From NCBI GenBank assembly GCA_947646735.1, contig CANTFK010000479.1:1-52082 (forward strand): a stretch of 52,082 nt of DNA, read 5' to 3'. The DNA is from Peronospora farinosa. Its lineage: Eukaryota > Oomycota > Peronosporomycetes > Peronosporales > Peronosporaceae. Below the pieces are notes generated by a model. The model saw only the letters and a list, made by a program, of their open reading frames with translations. It was not told where the DNA came from and made no database searches. Both the position numbers and the translations under genes were made by a program. Below are positions 11,295-22,300 of the stretch, one piece after another. Every line of letters begins with the position of its first letter. Position 1 is the stretch's first letter.

Positions 11295-11783
11295 GTGGTA
11301 TCGGCTTGCGCGGAGGAGAAGGACGCGCTTGTGGCGCGGCGGAATAAGTCAGGGCTGAGGATCGTTTATCGACACAGAGCGCGCGTCTGCGGAGCTTCAG
11401 ACGCAGCAGAATGCCGTGGCGGCTGTGCGCGCGGTGGAGAAGGACACGCTTGTGGCAAAGCGCGAGAAGGCAGGGCTGAGGATCTTATATCGACACAGAG
11501 CGCGCGTCTGCGGAGCTTCAGACGCAGCAGAATGCCGTGGCGGCTGTGCGCGCGGAGAAGATGGACGCGCTTGCGGCGCGGCGGATTAAGGCAAGGCTGA
11601 GGATCTTATATCAACACAGAGCGCGCGGCCGCGGAGCTTCAGACGCAGCAGAATGCCGTGGAGGCTGTGCGCGCGGAGGAGAAGGACGTGCTTGTGGCGC
11701 GGCGCGAGAAGGCAAGGCTGGAGGATCTTATATCGGCTCAGAGCGCGCGTCTGCGGAGCTTCAGACGCAGCAGAATGCCGTGG
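11295..11783 (+). repeat. Coiled-coil repeat block between element copies 1 and 2 (about four units)
   Basis: 489 bp of 122-bp-type units, including a variant with GTGGCAAAGCGCGAGAAGG and one with GCGGAGAAGATGGACGCGC. The same two variants occur just left of element copy 1 (about 9787 and 9890) and again in the next block, which links the blocks as copies of one segment. Confidence 0.85.
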
Positions 11784-12464
11784 TGTGGTGAAGCGGCGAT
11801 CACAAAATTTCTGATGTGATCCCGACTCTCCACTGGCGCCCAGACGACCGAATAACGGAGGGGGTACCCCGATTCCGTGTATAAAGCCTTCCTCACCTTG
11901 TGTACCCGTCCGTAGGTCGGGCTGCACTCTTCTCGGTGGACTTGAGTCGATGCTGAACTTGACCAGGATTGGGGATTGGTCGGGGGGTCGATCACGTGGA
12001 AAATCCTCACGCGATCGAAAGTTGTATGGGGGGTGCTCTATGAGTCACCCTGGTCTGCCTTGAGACCGCCTTATCCAAATGTAGATACTTGATCCACTTG
12101 ATTTCACTTGATCTTCTGACCACTTGAGCCGTCTCGATCTTGTGCCTTGTCCTTTACGTTGTATACTGCGTCCGATCGCAGGGGGGTTTTGCTTGGGTTG
12201 AGAGTTCTTGTAATCCCGGCCAAACAATCCAGGGATATCACTTGTCGTAGCGTAGCAGAAGCTCTTGATCGTCGGGGGCCAAAGTTATCCGCCCGGAAGA
12301 GAAGTCTGCGTGCGTGCTTAGAAGTAAAAGAAACTCTGTTTAATGTTAACCAATCAAATACCCAAAACCTATCATCTTGCCTATCGGTAGCCCAGGATCT
12401 ACTGCCGCGTGTCGCCTTCTTGGAAATAAATCAGACTTGCTATGTGTTCCACTTCAAATACTGT

Positions 12465-12674
12465 GTCGATCCAGTTTTGTCGATACTGTTTTGTCGATCC
12501 TGTTTTGTCGATCCTGTTTTGTCGATCCAGTTTTGTCGATCCGGTTTTGTCGATCCGGTTTTGTCGATCCGGTTTTGTCGATCCTGTTTTGTCGATCCAG
12601 TTTTGTCGATCCCGTTTTGTCGATCCGGTTTTGTCGATCCGGTTTTGTCGATCCAGTTTTGTCGATCCTGTTTC
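12465..12674. repeat. 14-bp minisatellite, 15 units, element copy 2
   Basis: Order of the variable base: A T T T A G G G T A C G G A T. The second unit reads GTCGATACTGTTTT. Otherwise it has the same unit order as copy 1. Confidence 0.95.
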
Positions 12675-12774
12675 GATTTGTGATCTTCTTTCTGGATCGA
12701 GGTTTCGATCCGATCCTCCTGAATACGATTTGTGATCTTCTTTCTGGATCGAGGTTTCGATCCGATCCTCCTGG
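12675..12774. repeat. 52-bp direct duplication, element copy 2
   Basis: Two copies of the GATTTGTGATCTTC segment at 12675-12726 and 12727 to about 12774. Confidence 0.9.
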
Positions 12775-12958
12775 ATCGCGACTGTGGTGTGTGGACCACA
12801 CCCAATCCTTTTTCGATCCATATTCTTCTGTGTTCTTCACACCGTTACTCCCCCTTCCAACCATCTCGCATGCTTATTGACCAATCGGAGCGCAGGATTG
12901 TGGATCGACGACATTTCTTCGATCGATCCCTTTCAAATTATTAGATCGCTTTACCACA

Positions 12959-13447
12959 GTGGTATCGGCTTGCGCGGAGGAGAAGGACGCGCTTGTGGCG
13001 CGGCGGAATAAGTCAGGGCTGAGGATCGTTTATCGACACAGAGCGCGCGTCTGCGGAGCTTCAGACGCAGCAGAATGCCGTGGCGGCTGTGCGCGCGGTG
13101 GAGAAGGACACGCTTGTGGCAAAGCGCGAGAAGGCAGGGCTGAGGATCTTATATCGACACAGAGCGCGCGTCTGCGGAGCTTCAGACGCAGCAGAATGCC
13201 GTGGCGGCTGTGCGCGCGGAGAAGATGGACGCGCTTGCGGCGCGGCGGATTAAGGCAAGGCTGAGGATCTTATATCAACACAGAGCGCGCGGCCGCGGAG
13301 CTTCAGACGCAGCAGAATGCCGTGGAGGCTGTGCGCGCGGAGGAGAAGGACGTGCTTGTGGCGCGGCGCGAGAAGGCAAGGCTGGAGGATCTTATATCGG
13401 CTCAGAGCGCGCGTCTGCGGAGCTTCAGACGCAGCAGAATGCCGTGG
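12959..13447 (+). repeat. Coiled-coil repeat block between element copies 2 and 3
   Basis: 489 bp, apparently identical by eye to the 11295-11783 block. Together with the element it forms a 1664-1665-bp direct duplication unit. Confidence 0.9.
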
Positions 13448-14129
13448 TGTGGTGAAGCGGCGATCACAAAATTTCTGATGTGATCCCGACTCTCCACTGG
13501 CGCCCAGACGACCGAATAACGGAGGGGGTACCCCGATTCCGTGTATAAAGCCTTCCTCACCTTGTGTACCCGTCCGTAGGTCGGGCTGCACTCTTCTCGG
13601 TGGACTTGAGTCGATGCTGAACTTGACCAGGATTGGGGATTGGTCGGGGGGTCGATCACGTGGAAAATCCTCACGCGATCGAAAGTTGTATGGGGGGTGC
13701 TCTATGAGTCACCCTGGTCTGCCTTGAGACCGCCTTATCCAAATGTAGATACTTGATCCACTTGATTTCACTTGATCTTCTGACCACTTGAGCCGTCTCG
13801 ATCTTGTGCCTTGTCCTTTACGTTGTATACTGCGTCCGATCGCAGGGGGGTTTTGCTTGGGTTGAGAGTTCTTGTAATCCCTGGCCAAACAATCCAGGGA
13901 TATCACTTGTCGTAGCGTAGCAGAAGCTCTTGATCGTCGGAGGCCAAAGTTATCCGCCCGGAAGAGAAGTCTGCGTGCGTGCTTAGAAGTAAAAGAAACT
14001 CTGTTTAATGTTAACCAATCAAATACCCAAAACCTATCATCTTGCCTATCGGTAGCCCAGGATCTACTGCCGCGTGTCGCCTTCTTGGAAATAAATCAGA
14101 CTTGCTATGTGTTCCACTTCAAATACTGT

Positions 14130-14269
14130 GTCGATCCAGTTTTGTCGATACTGTTTTGTCGATCCTGTTTTGTCGATCCTGTTTTGTCGATCCAGTTTTG
14201 TCGATCCGGTTTTGTCGATCCGGTTTTGTCGATCCGGTTTTGTCGATCCAGTTTTGTCGATCCTGTTTC
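14130..14269. repeat. 14-bp minisatellite, 10 units, element copy 3
   Basis: Order of the variable base: A T T T A G G G A T. Compared with copy 2, the consecutive units T A C G G are missing, a 70-bp in-register deletion. Confidence 0.95.
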
Positions 14270-14369
14270 GATTTGTGATCTTCTTTCTGGATCGAGGTTT
14301 CGATCCGATCCTCCTGAATACGATTTGTGATCTTCTTTCTGGATCGAGGTTTCGATCCGATCCTCCTGG
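14270..14369. repeat. 52-bp direct duplication, element copy 3
   Basis: Two copies of the GATTTGTGATCTTC segment at 14270-14321 and 14322 to about 14369. Confidence 0.9.
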
Positions 14370-14553
14370 ATCGCGACTGTGGTGTGTGGACCACACCCAA
14401 TCCTTTTTCGATCCATATTCTTCTGTGTTCTTCACACCGTTACTCCCCCTTCCAACCATCTCGCATGCTTATTGACCAATCGGAGCGCAGGATTGTGGAT
14501 CGACGACATTTCTTCGATCGATCCCTTTCAAATTATTAGATCGCTTTACCACA

Positions 14554-15240
14554 GTGGTATCGGCTTGCGCGGAGAAGAAGGACGCGCTTGTGGCGCGGCG
14601 GAATAAGTCAGGGCTGAGGATCGTTTATCGACACAGAGCGCGCGTCTGCGGAGCTTCAGACGCAGCAGAATGCCGTGGCGGCTGTGCGCGCGGTGGAGAA
14701 GGACACGCTTGTGACGTGGCGCGAGAAGTCAGAGCTGAGGATCGTGTATCGGCTCTGAGCGCGCGTCTGCGGAGCTTCTGACGCAGCAGAATACCGTGGC
14801 TGCAGCGCGCGCGGAGGAGAAGGACGCGCTTGAGCTTCAGACGCAGCAGAACACCGTGGCTGCAGCGCGTGCGGAGAAGAAGGACGCGCTTGCGGCGCGG
14901 AGGAATAAGGCAAGACTAGAGGATCGTGTATCTGCTCAGAGAGCACGGCCGCGGAGCGTCTGACACAGCAGAAGGCCGTGGCGGTTGCGCGTGCGGAGGA
15001 AAAGACGCGCTTGCGGCGCGGTGCGAAAAGTCAATGCTGAGGATCGTGTATCGGCTCTGAGCGCGCGTCTGCGGAGCTTCACACGCAGCAGAATGCCGTG
15101 GTGGCTGTGCGCGAGGAGGAGAAGGACGCGCTTGAGCTTCAGACGCAGCAGAATACCGTGGCTGCAGCGCGTGCGGAAGAGAAGGAAGCGCTTGCTGCGC
15201 GGCGAAATAATGCAAGGCTGGAGGATCGTGTATCGGCTCA
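14554..15240 (+). repeat. Terminal, degenerate coiled-coil repeat block
   Basis: The first about 150 bp match the two previous inter-element blocks; after about 14710 the units diverge (GTGACGTGGCGCGAG, GAATACCGTGGCTGCAGCG). Two units are collapsed: at about 14826-14840 and 15126-15140 GACGCGCTT runs directly into GAGCTTCAGACGCAG, skipping roughly half a unit. Several TGA codons lie in the coiled-coil frame. Confidence 0.8.
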
Positions 15241-15409
15241 GCCGCCACGGCAATCTGCTGCGTCTGAAGGTTTGCGGTCGCGCGCTCTAAGCCGATAAAC
15301 GATACTCCAGCCCTGCCTTCTCGCGCCGCGCCATAAGCGCGTCCTTCTCCTCCGGGCGCGCTGCCGCCACGGCATTCTGCTGTGTCAGAAGCTCCGCGCC
15401 GCGCGCTCA
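15241..15409 (-). repeat. Inverted fragment of the coiled-coil repeat (about 1.4 units)
   Basis: Orientation flips at CGGCTCA|GCCGCCACGG. GCCGCCACGGCAATCTGCTG is the reverse complement of the normal CAGCAG..TGCCGTGGCGGC core, and CGCGTCCTTCTCCTCCGGG is the complement of the GGAGGAGAAGGACGCG motif. The minus strand reads EEKDALMARREKAGLEYRLSA. The inverted piece abuts the acyl-CoA oxidase array at about 15410. Confidence 0.9.
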
Positions 15410-16320
15410 TGGACTTATTGTTGTCTTTTGTATAGATTTTACTGGGAGATGCGCTGCAGACTGTCACAACGGAAGGTGACATTTGGTGCTTTCCATGTTG
15501 GCGCATCTACTCTTTAATGATCGCCTTTCTCGGTGCCATTAACTGAAGTAGTGATCTATGCCTTTGCTTTTTGGCACAAACGACCACTCGCGATGTAGAC
15601 AATGGGTACTGTAGATTCAATGTGTTCGCATCTTACGCAAAATATGGGCATGAGATTCGCAACTGTGACTCGATAAACTACAAAAATACATCAGGAGCTC
15701 CTCAGGAGGTGCTGTACTTCACCATGTTGCAACGCGGATGGTGTTTATTCAGTCGGCTGGTATAAACGTAGCGAAGGCATGCACCATCGCTATGCGTTAC
15801 TCGGCTGTTAGACACCAAGGATATGATGCCAACAGCTCGAGGTCCAAGGAGGAATTGAGTGTGCTGGACTATCAGACGCAGCAGTACCGATTGCTCCCGT
15901 TCGTTTCTGCCGTGTACGCGATCGTACTAGCTAATTCGATTTGTTGTGCAAGTCGAGGTTTCTGGGACGAACTGATACTCACGTTGTGCTCTGAAACATG
16001 GCTCTAGGGAACCGCGTGAATCAGTTTGCTGCTGCACTGTCGGAACAAACAAAGCATGGAGATGTACATTTGCTTACCGCATGCACGTCATGAGATGTGG
16101 ACTTCAGATTCTTACCACGGATCTAGCCACCACCGGCATCGAAACTGATCGTTGGGTTCGACAAGTTGTCTTGTGTCGGATGCATATCTAACCGTTTATG
16201 CTTGTGGTGATGACGGCTATCTGCTTCCAAGTGGTACATCACGGTACGCCATAATTGACGGGTTGAGGTGAGTCCGTGCTTCATACTCACAATGACTCTG
16301 TTTTCTGTATGCTTTTACAG
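15410..16320 (+). pseudogene. ACOX: Acyl-CoA oxidase pseudogene fragment, first (5'-truncated) unit, used as reference
   Basis: Fragments of acyl-CoA oxidase, the FAD enzyme that starts peroxisomal beta-oxidation, appear in order across changing frames: VDNGYCRFN (15595-15621), MRFATVTR (15650-15673), an open frame at 15738-16007 with KACTIAMRYSAVRHQ (residues 13-27) and VLDYQTQQYRLLPFVSAVYA (residues 42-61), QFAAALSEQTKHGDVHLLTA (within 15998-16093), LTTDLATTGIETDRW (within 16090-16191), and ACGDDGYLLPSG (from 16200). The family has KACTIAIRYSAVRHQ, LDFQTQQYKLFPLLATAYA, TGIEACR and ACGGHGY at these places. At least five frame changes occur in about 600 bp, and ACGGHGY has become ACGDDGY. No N-terminal start or C-terminal third is present. 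It cannot encode an enzyme. Family identification is strong; paralogue type is not determined. Confidence 0.85.
16268..16320 (+). other. Intron-like segment at the unit junction (53 nt), reference copy
   Basis: It starts GTGAGTCCGT and ends TGCTTTTACAG, with CTCAC and TGACTC as possible branch-point motifs 24-36 nt before the end: a canonical short GT-AG intron layout. Upstream lies IIDGL, downstream RPTGALS. Splicing would keep one open frame from ACGDDGY through TGALS to a stop near 16472. Equivalent segments stand at all 38 unit junctions. Seven have GTGATT instead of GTGAGT (19128, 21036, 23897, 29645, 31580, 32548, 36418). Three consecutive copies (45123, 46089, 47055) lost one base (CTCTTTTTG). 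Confidence 0.6.
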
Positions 16321-19300
16321 GCCTACCGGTGCGCTGTCGATCCATAACAAAGCGGCTACTACATGTACCTATTGCTGTCTTTTGTATAGATTTTACTGGG
16401 AGACGCGCTGCAGACTGTCACAACGGAAGGTGACATTTGGTGCTTTCCATGTTGGCGCATCTACTCTTTAATGATCGCCTTTCTCGGTGCCATTAACTGA
16501 AGTAGTGATCTATGCCTTTGCTTTGTGGCACAAACGACCACTCGCGATGTAGACAATGGGTACTGTAGATTCAATGTGTTCGCATCTTACGCAAAATATG
16601 GGCATGAGATTCGCAACTGTGACTCGAGAAACTACAAAAATACATCAGGAGCTCCTCAGGAGGTGCTGTACTTCACCATGTTGCAACGCGGATGGTGTTT
16701 ATTCAGTCGGCTGGTATAAACGTAGCGAAGGCATGCACCATCGCTATGCTTTACTCGGCTGTTAGACACCAAAGATATGATGCCAACAGCTCGAGGTCTA
16801 AGGAGGATTGAGTGTGCTGGACTATCAGACGCAGCAGTACCGATTGCTCCCGTTCGTTTCTGCCGCGTACGCGATCGTACTAACTAATTCGATTTGTTGT
16901 GCAAGTCGAGGTTTCTGGGACGAACTGATACTCACGTTGTGCTCTGAAACATGGCTGTAGGGAACCGCGTGAATCAGTTTGCTGCTGCACTGTCGGAACA
17001 AACAAAGCATGGAGATGTACATTTGCTTACCGCATGCACGTCATGAGATGTGGACTTCAGATTCTTACCACGGATCTAGCCACCACCGGCATCGAAACTG
17101 ATCGTTGGGTTCGACAAGTTGTCTTGTGTCGGATGCATATCTAACCGTTTATGCTTGTGGTGATGACGGCTATCTGCTTCCAAGTGGTACATCACGGTAC
17201 GCCATAATTGACGGGTTGAGGTGAGTCCGTGCTTCATACTCACAATGACTCTGTTTTCTGTATGCTTTTACAGGCCTACCGGTGCGCTGTCGATCCATAA
17301 CAAAGCGGCTACTACATGTACCTATTGCTGTCTTTTGTATAGATTTTACTGGGAGACGCGCTGCAAACTGTCACAACGGAAGGTGACATTTGGTGCTTTC
17401 CATGTTGGCGCATCTACTCTTTAATGATCGCCTTTCTCGGTGCCATTAACTGAAGTAGTGGTTTATGTCTTTGCTTTGTGGCACAAACGACCACTCGCGA
17501 TGTAGACAATGGGTACTGTAGATTCAATGTGTTCGCATCTTACGCAAAATATGGGCATGAGATTCGCAACTGTGACTCGATAAACTACAAAAATACATCA
17601 GGAGCTCCTCAGGAGGTGCTGTACTTCACCATGTTGCAACGCGGATGGTGTTTATTCAGTCGGCTGGTATAAACGTAGCGAAGGCATGCACCATCGCTAT
17701 GCGTTACTCGGCTGTTAGACACCAAGGATATGATGCCAACAGCTCGAGGTCCAAGGAGGAATTGAGTGTGCTGGACTATCAGACGCAGCAGTACCGATTG
17801 CTCCCGTTCGTTTCTGCCGCGTACGCGATCGTACTAACTAATTCGATTTGTTGTGCAAGTCGAGGTTTCTGGGACGAACTGATACTCACGTTGTGCTCTG
17901 AAACATGGCTGTAGGGAACCGCGTGAATCAGTTTGCTGCTGCACTGTCGGAACAAACAAAGCATGGAGATGTACATTTGCTTACCGCATGCACGTCATGA
18001 GATGTGGACTTCAGATTCTTACCACGGATCTAGCCACCACCGGCATCGAAACTGATCGTTGGGTTCGACAAGTTGTCTTGGGTCGGATGCATATCTAACC
18101 GTTTATGCTTGTGGTGATGACGGCTATCTGCTTCCAAGTGGTACATCACGGTACGCCATAATTGACGGGTTGAGGTGAGTCCGTACTTCATACTCACAAT
18201 GACTCTGTTTTGTGTGTGCTTTTACAGACCTACCGGTGCGCTGTCGTTCCTTAACAAGGCGGCTACTACATGGACTTATTGCTGTCTTTTGTATAGATTT
18301 TACTGGGAGATGCGCTGCAGACTGTCACAACGGAAGGTGACATTTGGTGCTTTCCATGTTGGCGCATCTACTCTTTAATGATCGCCTTTCTCGGTGCCAT
18401 TAACTGAAGTAGTGATCTATGCCTTTGCTTTGTGGCACAAACGACCACTCGCGATGTAGACAATGGGTACTGTAGATTCAATGTGTTCGCATCTTACGCA
18501 AAATATGGGCATGAGATTCGCAACTGTGACTCGATAAACTACAAAAATACATCAGGAGCTCCTCAGGAGGTGCTGTACTTCACCATGTTGCAACGCGGAT
18601 GGTGTTTATTCAGTCGGCTGGTATAAACGTAGCGAAGGCATGCACCATCGCTATGCGTTACTCGGCTGTTAGACACCAAAGATATGATGCCAACAGCTCG
18701 AGGTCCAAGGAGGATTGAGTGTGCTGGACTATCAGACGCAGCAGTACCGATTGCTCCCGTTCGTTTCTGCCGCGTACGCGATCGTACTAACTAATTCGAT
18801 TTGTTGTGCAAGCCGAGGTTTCTGGGACGAACTGATACTCACGTTGTGCTCTGAAACATGGCTGTAGGGAACCGCGTGAATCAGTTTGCTGCTGCACTGT
18901 CGGAACAAACAAAGCATGGAGATGTACATTTGCTTACCGCATGCACGTCATGAGATGTGGACTTCAGATTCTTACCACGGATCTAGCCACCACCGGCATC
19001 GAAACTGATTGTTGGGTTCGATAAGTTGTCTTGTGTCGGATGCATATCTAACCGTTTATGCTTGTGGTGATGACGGCTATCTGCTTCCAAGTGGTACATC
19101 ACGGTACGCCATAATTGACGGGTTGAGGTGATTCCGTACTTCATACTCACAATGACTCTGTTTTGTGTGTGCTTTTACAGACCTACCGGTGCGCTGTCGA
19201 TCCTTAACAAGGCGGCTACTACATGGACTTATTGCTGTCTTTTGTATAGATTTTACTGGGAGACGCGCTGCAGACTGTCACAACGGAAGGTGACATTTGG

Positions 19301-22300
19301 TACTTTCCATGTTGGCGCATCTACTCTTTAATGATCGCCTTTCTCGGTGCCATTAACTGAAGTAGTGGTTTATGTCTTTGCTTTGTGGCACAAACGACCA
19401 CTCGCGATGTAGACAATGGGTACTGTAGATTCAATGTGTTCGCATCTTACGCAAAATATGGGCATGAGATTCGCAACTGTGACTCGATAAACTACAAAAA
19501 TACATCAGGAGCTCCTCAGGAGGTGCTGTACTTCACCATGTTGCAACGCGGATGGTGTTTATTCAGTCGGCTGGTATAAACGTAGCGAAGGCATGCACCA
19601 TCGCTATGCTTTACTCGGCTGTTAGACACCAAGGATATGATGCCAACAGCTCGAGGTCCAAGGAGGAATTGAGTGTGCTGGACTATCAGACGCAGCAGTA
19701 CCGATTGCTCCCGTTCGTTTCTGCCGCGTACGCGATCGTACTAACTAATTCGATTTGTTGTGCAAGTCGAGGTTTCTGGGACGAACTGATACTCACGTTG
19801 TGCTCTGAAACATGGCTGTAGGAAACCGCGTGAATCAGTTTGCTGCTGCACTGTCGGAACAAACAAAGCATGGAGATGTACATTTGCTTACCGCATGCAC
19901 GTCATGAGATGTGGACTTCAGATTCTTACCACGGATCTAGCCACCACCGGCATCGAAACTGATCGTTGGGTTCGACAAGTTGTCTTGTGTCGGATGCATA
20001 TCTAACCGTTTATGCTTGTGGTGATGACGGCTATCTGCTTCCAAGTGGTACATCACGGTACGCCATAATTGACGGGTTGAGGTGAGTCCGTGCTTCATAC
20101 TCACAATGACTCTGTTTTCTGTATGCTTTTACAGGCCTACCGGTGCGCTGTCGATCCATAACAAAGCGGCTACTACATGTACCTATTGTTGTCTTTTGTA
20201 TAGATTTTACTGGGAGACGCGCTGCAGACTGTCACAACGGAAGGTGACATGTGGTGCTTTCCATGTTGGCGCATCTACTCTTTAATGATCGCCTTTCTCG
20301 GTGCCATTAACTGAAGTAGTGGTCTATGTCTTTGCTTTGTGGCACAAACGACCACTCGCGATGTAGACAATGGGTACTGTAGATTCAATGTGTTCGCATC
20401 TTACGCAAAATATGGGCATGAGATTCGCAACTGTGACTCGAGAAACTACAAAAATACATCAGGAGCTCCTCAGGAGGTGCTGTACTTCACCATGTTGCAA
20501 CGCGGATGGTGTTTATTCAGTCGGCTGGTATAAACGTAGCGAAGGCATGCACCATCGCTATGCGTTACTCGGCTGTTAGACACCAAAGATATGATGCTAA
20601 CAGCTCGAGGTCCAAGGAGGAATTGAGTGTGCTGGACTATCAGACGCAGCAGTACCGATTGCTCCCGTTCGTTTCTGCCGCGTACGCGATCGTACTAACT
20701 AATTCGATTTGTTGTGCAAGCCGAGGTTTCTGGGACGAACTGATACTCACGTTGTGCTCTGAAACATGGCTGTAGGGAACCGCGTGAATCAGTTTGCTGC
20801 TGCACTGTCGGAACAAACAAAGCATGAAGATGTACATTTGCTTACCGCATGCACGTCATGAGATGTGGACTTCAGATTCTTACCACGGATCTAGCCACCA
20901 CCGGCATCGAAACTGATCGTTGGGTTCGACAAGTTGTCTTGTGTCGGATGCATATCTAACCGTTTATGCTTGTGGTGATGACGGCTATCTGCTTCCAAGT
21001 GGTACATCACGGTACGCCATAATTGACGGGTTGAGGTGATTCCGTACTTCATACTCACAATGACTCTGTTTTGTGTGTGCTTTTACAGACCTACCGGTGC
21101 GCTGTCGATCCTTAACAAGGCGGCTACTACATGGACTTATTGCTGTCTTTTGTATAGATTTTACTGGGAGACGCGCTGCAGACTGTCACAACGGAAGGTG
21201 ACATTTGGTACTTTCCATGTTGGCGCATCTACTCTTTAATGATCGCCTTTCTCGGTGCCATTAACTGAAGTAGTGGTCTATGTCTTTGCTTTGTGGCACA
21301 AACGACCACTCGCGATGTAGACAATGGGTACTGTAGATTCAATGTGTTCGCATCTTACGCAAAATATGGGCATGAGATTCGCAACTGTGACTCGAGAAAC
21401 TACAAAAATACATCAGGAGCTCCTCAGGAGGTGCTGTACTTCACCATGTTGCAACGCGGATGGTGTTTATTCAGTCGGCTGGTATAAACGTAGCGAAGGC
21501 ATGCACCATCGCTATGCGTTACTCGGCTGTTAGACACCAAGGATATGATGCCAACAGCTCGAGGTCCAAGGAGGAATTGAGTGTGCTGGACTATCAGACG
21601 CAGCAGTACCGATTGCTCCCGTTCGTTTCTGCCGCGTACGCGATCGTACTAACTAATTCGATTTGTTGTGCAAGCCGAGGTTTCTGGGACGAACTGATAC
21701 TCACGTTGTGATCTGAAACATGGCTGTAGGGAACCGCGTGAATCAGTTTGCTGCTGCACTGTCGGAACAAACAAAGCATGGAGATGTACATTTGCTTACC
21801 GCATGCACGTCATGAGATGTGGACTTCAGATTCTTACCACGGATCTAGCCACCACCGGCATCGAAACTGATTGTTGGGTTCGATAAGTTGTCTTGTGTCG
21901 GATGCATATCTAACCGTTTATGCTTGTGGTGATGACGGCTATCTGCTTCCAAGTGGTACATCACGGTACGCCATAATTGACGGGTTGAGGTGAGTCCGTA
22001 CTTCATACTCACAATGACTCTGTTTTGTGTGTGCTTTTACAGACCTACCGGTGCGCTGTCGATCCTTAACAAGGCGGCTACTACATGGACTTATTGCTGT
22101 CTTTTGTATAGATTTTACTGGGAGACGCGCTGCAAACTGTCACAACGGAAGGTGACATTTGGTACTTTCCATGTTGGCGCATCTACTCTTTAATGATCGC
22201 CTTTCTCGGTGCCATTAACTGAAGTAGTGGTTTATGTCTTTGCTTTGTGGCACAAACGACCACTCGCGATGTAGACAATGGGTACTGTAGATTCAATGTG

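Larger units (their letters stand above)
11784..12958. mobile_element. TIR-bounded element, copy 2 (1175 bp)
   Basis: Nearly identical to copy 1 with the same ends. It differs by a 1-bp loss (CCCGGCCAAAC for CCCTGGCCAAAC near 12217), CGTCGGGGGCC for CGTCGGAGGCC near 12270, and a changed second minisatellite unit (GTCGATACTGTTTT). It arose by segmental duplication of element plus host repeat, since the flanking repeat is duplicated with it. Confidence 0.55.
13448..14553. mobile_element. TIR-bounded element, copy 3 (1106 bp, minisatellite contracted)
   Basis: Same ends and interior as copies 1 and 2 but 70 bp shorter than copy 1, explained by loss of exactly five 14-bp units. It shares the GTCGATACTG minisatellite variant with copy 2, and the CCCTGGCC and CGTCGGAGGCC states with copy 1. 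Confidence 0.55.

Noticed and set aside
10119..14553. Gene conversion mosaic among the three TIR elements
   Set aside because: The few differences (1-bp loss and one substitution private to copy 2, one minisatellite unit private to copy 1) fit a simple star history with copy 3 nearest the ancestral state apart from its deletion.
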